DNA of 9,010 nt from an uncultured Collinsella sp. (GTDB taxonomy: Bacteria; Actinomycetota; Coriobacteriia; Coriobacteriales; Coriobacteriaceae): contig URMR01000072.1 in NCBI GenBank assembly GCA_900548935.1, positions 1 through 9,010 of the forward strand, read 5' to 3'. The notes under the pieces were generated by a model. The model made no database searches, was not told where the DNA came from, and worked only from the letters and a program-made list of their open reading frames with translations. The position numbers and the translations under genes are program-made. Numbering within the stretch: position 1 is the first letter of the stretch; every line of letters starts with the position of its first letter. This document shows positions 6,815-9,010 of the stretch, piece by piece.

Positions 6815-6943
6815 CACTACGTCGTTTGCGAGCCCGCCCGGACGGCAGACGCGATGGCTCGGCCTGCGAACGGTAAATACTGCTACGTGCACGTCGCGAA
6901 TCTGCAGGTGGCTTTCAATCGGTTTGGAAAGCAGACTGATTGT

Positions 6944-7450
6944 ATGGTTGATGAGGACTTTGTCTGGCGGCTTGCGCAGGAGCCTGTGAAGATTGACAGC
7001 TCGGACCCCGGCGCGTATAAGGGCGAGATCGAACAACATATCAAAGACCTGGTCGAGACATATGTTGGCAAACTCGATTCGCCCGTGCTGGACACCGCAG
7101 AGATACGCGAGCTCGAAGTGTTCCCCGGGCGCTGCAACCTTATGATTACCGTGCCGGGCGCGAGCGACGAGGCGCGGCTCGTCTACATCTGCCATATGGA
7201 TACCGTCACCCTGGGCGATGGCTGGAACGCGGACACGACCGTCGGCTTCTTTACCGGCTACACCGACACCGCTGTCATTGCCGGCAAGACAGGCAACCGC
7301 AATTGCATGAGCTACGGCCCCGGCTCGTTGGCGCTCGCGCACAAGCCCAACGAGTATGCGCTCCATGCCGATATCGTTCGCTGGCAGAACGTGCTCATCA
7401 CGCTTGCCGATAACACGCTCTGGGACGCAAGCGGCCAAGTTGGGGCATAA
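6944..7450 (+). pseudogene. M20-family peptidase/deacylase collapsed by an in-frame internal deletion
   Basis: Family M20 (ArgE/DapE/CPG2-like) enzymes are di-zinc amidohydrolases of roughly 400-450 residues. From ATG 6944 this frame gives 168. Its first half is a normal M20 N-terminus (F-V-W-R-L-A-Q-E-P-V-K-I-D-S-S, then Y-I-C-H-M-D-T-V-T-L-G-D-G-W) with the first zinc ligand H84 and D86. At about 7235-7245 it jumps straight to the family C-terminus: G-Y-T-D-T-A, then S-Y-G-P-G, then A-H-K-P-N-E with the last ligand H133. The bridging Asp (G-R-G-x-x-D-x-K-G), the catalytic Glu-Glu pair and the whole lid domain, roughly 250 residues, are gone, so it cannot be active. An ATG at 6854 would add 30 residues unlike the family; the M-V-D-E-D-F start at 6944 fits better, though its ribosome site is weak. 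The join stays in frame. DUF1015 follows after 39 bp. Confidence 0.8.
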
Positions 7451-7489
7451 TAAGCCGCGAACAAACCGACTCGCGCGTTAGGACCGCCC

Positions 7490-8170
7490 ATGAAAGCACT
7501 TCCGTTTCCCTGCATCCGCCCAGCTCAGGACCGCGTGCTCGAAGCGCTGCCGCAGATGGGCGACATCCTAAGCGGTAACGACGCCCTGCGCGGCGCCATT
7601 GCCGACGGGCTCATGCTCAAAGATCCGGGCGCGGCGTATTACGTGTACGAATGCTCGGGCGAGCCGGGTCGCGTGACGGGTATCGTGGCGATTTGCCCTA
7701 TCGGCGTACTGGTAGGCGACGACGCGCCTTCCGCAGATGCGGCCGCAGCTGCCCGCGCAATCGCCGAGCTTAAGGTGCAGCCCCGCCCCGTGTCGCTTGC
7801 CTACGAGGCCTCGCCCGTTATGGATATCATCCTCGGTGCCGCCAAAGAGGGCGCGTCGCTCTATGCCGTCACCGATCCTGCGGGCATTACACACCGCGTG
7901 TGGGAGGTCAAGCGCGAGGACGCCGTTGCCGCCATCCGAGCCATGCTCGACCAGGCACCGGAGCCGACGCCGGCAGACGACCCCACCTATGCTGCCGCGC
8001 TAGCAGGGGCGGCGCAGCTCCTGGCAGACGAAGCCCGCGCAGCCGGCGCCTACACGGGCAAAGAGCCGTTCAACTTTACCGTTGCCGCGTTATTCCCCGC
8101 CGCGCAGGTTGCCGGCGGCGCACCGCAGGTTCCGACGGGTTTGCTGACCCACCAGATCGCACGGTTCTAA
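7490..8170 (+). CDS. Short DUF1015-family protein (serCA-associated family)
   Basis: The 226 residues follow the DUF1015 pattern: an N-terminal P-F-P-C-I-R-P (5-11), A-A-Y-Y-V-Y-E (48-54), G-I-V-A (64-67), R-P-V-S-L-A-Y-E (99-106), D-P-A-G-I-T-H-R-V-W-E-V (129-140) and Y-T-G-K-E-P-F-N-F-T-V-A-A-L-F-P (188-203). Typical members are about 400 residues. This one lacks the usual K-H-E-x-T-R region, reads A-D-D-P-T-Y (162-167) where the A-D-G-H-H-R motif is expected, and stops soon after the L-F-P motif, so the C-terminal third is missing. Biochemical function is unknown. From memory, DUF1015 genes sit directly next to serC and serA in many anaerobes, which hints at a serine-linked role; here about 2 kb of other DNA separates them. 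ATG 7490 has AGGA six bases upstream. It may be a real compact lineage variant or a decaying copy. Confidence 0.8.
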   Translation: MKALPFPCIRPAQDRVLEALPQMGDILSGNDALRGAIADGLMLKDPGAAYYVYECSGEPGRVTGIVAICPIGVLVGDDAPSADAAAAARAIAELKVQPRPVSLAYEASPVMDIILGAAKEGASLYAVTDPAGITHRVWEVKREDAVAAIRAMLDQAPEPTPADDPTYAAALAGAAQLLADEARAAGAYTGKEPFNFTVAALFPAAQVAGGAPQVPTGLLTHQIARF

Positions 8171-8232
8171 CAGGGCCTAAACGCCCGACACAAAGACTCG
8201 GCAGCTCGACAATCCGCATCGCCACGCCCGCG

Positions 8233-8868
8233 CTACCCGCGCTGCGGACCCGCTGCCGCCACGAGCGGCTCAAGACCCAGCTCGCGCGCATAATCTTCTT
8301 GCGTAAAGACTTCGACCAGCTCAAACGTATCGGTCGCATCGTCAAACGCAAAATGCAGCACCGAGCAGTTGCCCGGAACGCGTTCGCGCTCGTCGGCCGC
8401 CGCTCCCCTCACGTGGTCCAAAAACTCCTTGATGGACGAGGCATGGCTCACCGCGAGCACGCACTCGTGGTCCGGACGTCGCATAAGATCGGTCAACGTC
8501 GCCACCATGCGCTCGCGCACCTGCATCTGGCCCTCGCCGCCAAACTGGCGGTAGAAGTCGCGCCACGGGCGCTCGGGCATGAGCATCACGCGCTCGGCCT
8601 CAAAGTCGCCAAAGAACCACTCACGCAGGCCGTCCAGGCGCTCGTACGCCAAGCCCGGCCACAGGTTGGCGATAGTCTGCTCGGTGCGATGAAGTGTGGA
8701 GGTGTAGGCATGATCGGGTTCAATGCCGCGCGCACGCAAGAACATGCCGGCACGCGCCGCCTGGTCGCATCCCAGCTGCGTGAGCGGCGAGTCACTCCAC
8801 CCCTGAATGATGCGCTTAAGGTTGAATATTGTCTGCCCGTGACGGACCAGATACAGATCTTTATTCAT
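8233..8868 (-). CDS. Histidine phosphatase family protein (phosphoglycerate mutase-like)
   Basis: A cytoplasmic histidine-phosphatase fold enzyme of 211 residues that removes phosphate through a phosphohistidine intermediate; substrate not deducible. The key motif L-V-R-H-G-Q-T (7-13) gives nucleophile H10 with R9. T-S-T-L-H-R-T-E-Q-T (56-65) supplies R61, L-R-E-W-F-F-G (81-87) the acid E83, and V-S-H-A-S-S (140-145) the second His, H142. The size fits small CobC/GpmB-type phosphatases rather than cofactor-dependent mutase (about 230-250). ATG 8868 is chosen over an upstream ATG (8892) because GAAAGGA lies five bases before it and the product then starts directly at the first strand. It lies 17 bp downstream of a paralogue's stop on the same strand, so the two probably form one operon. 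It converges on the DUF1015 gene across 62 bp. Being near serCA, a phosphoserine phosphatase role is conceivable but not shown. Confidence 0.92.
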   Translation of the reverse strand: MNKDLYLVRHGQTIFNLKRIIQGWSDSPLTQLGCDQAARAGMFLRARGIEPDHAYTSTLHRTEQTIANLWPGLAYERLDGLREWFFGDFEAERVMLMPERPWRDFYRQFGGEGQMQVRERMVATLTDLMRRPDHECVLAVSHASSIKEFLDHVRGAAADERERVPGNCSVLHFAFDDATDTFELVEVFTQEDYARELGLEPLVAAAGPQRG

Positions 8869-8885
8869 AGGGGTCCTTTCGTTCG

Positions 8886-9010
8886 TCACCAATCAAGGAG
8901 CGAAAACGTCCCGTCGCAATAGCCAAAATGAAGCACGGCACCGTTGTCGGGCTGTTCTCCCCTGCCGGCCACATACTCAAGAAACTCCTGGCAGGCAGAG
9001 CCATGAGAGA
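8886..9010 (-). CDS. Second histidine phosphatase, C-terminal end only (5' part outside window)
   Basis: Only the last 40 residues are in the window, ending at TGA 8888-8886. They read S-H-G-S-A-C-Q-E-F-L-E-Y-V, then A-V-L-H-F-G-Y, then G-T-F-S-L-L-D-W. This lines up with S-H-A-S-S-I-K-E-F-L-D-H-V and S-V-L-H-F-A-F of the neighbouring phosphatase, so it is a tandem paralogue; the visible His corresponds to the second active-site His. It lies upstream of the gene at 8233-8868 in the same operon, and the neighbour's ribosome site falls within the 17-bp gap. The protein ends about 27 residues sooner after the last shared motif than the neighbour. Confidence 0.85.
   Translation of the reverse strand, partial: SHGSACQEFLEYVAGRGEQPDNGAVLHFGYCDGTFSLLDW

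Noticed and set aside
6854..6943. Upstream ATG adding 30 residues to the M20 remnant
   Set aside because: These residues do not resemble the M20 N-terminus and there is no good ribosome site; M-V-D-E-D-F at 6944 fits the family.
7900..8922. 340-codon plus-strand frame at the right end
   Set aside because: It overlaps the end of DUF1015 and lies antisense to a histidine phosphatase with complete active-site motifs.

Overview
The window is high-GC bacterial DNA with Shine-Dalgarno starts and tightly packed genes. The codon use and the style of several proteins (short ACT-type SerA, compact DUF1015 protein, DUF559-like nuclease) suggest an anaerobic actinobacterium, most likely a Collinsella-like member of the Coriobacteriia. 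That placement is inference; no rRNA or other decisive marker is present.

Left block (1-2303, minus strand): a large DNA-binding-type protein. Its upstream part has an N-terminal winged-helix-like domain and a long Glu/Ala/Pro-rich linker. A TAA stop at 951-953 is followed in exactly the same frame by open reading to the window edge. That second part opens with a helix-hairpin-helix domain resembling the RNA polymerase alpha C-terminal domain. It looks like one gene cut by a nonsense codon. A gene-poor stretch (2304-2622) follows, then the orphaned C-terminal end of a SNF2-type helicase (to 2907, plus strand).

Centre (3041-5401, plus strand): serC and serA, an intact pair that makes phosphoserine from 3-phosphoglycerate. 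They are preceded by a possible extended -10 promoter and followed by a strong 11-bp hairpin. Just after it lies a 179-bp element with 42-bp near-perfect terminal inverted repeats and an A+T-rich core, which looks like a MITE or another palindromic repeat.

Right block: a minus-strand protein with a C-terminal PD-(D/E)XK/DUF559-like nuclease domain (5751-6800), then an M20 peptidase reduced to its two ends by an in-frame internal deletion (6944-7450). A short DUF1015 protein follows (7490-8170), of a family I recall being linked to serC-serA in other anaerobes. The window ends with two tandem minus-strand histidine-phosphatase paralogues, the second cut by the window edge.

The serine pathway is the functional core. 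Around it are several broken or shortened genes (split alpha-CTD-like gene, SNF2 tail, collapsed M20 peptidase, short DUF1015) and one palindromic element, which is how a locus looks after repeated insertion and deletion. No RNA genes, CRISPR arrays or complete insertion sequences are visible.
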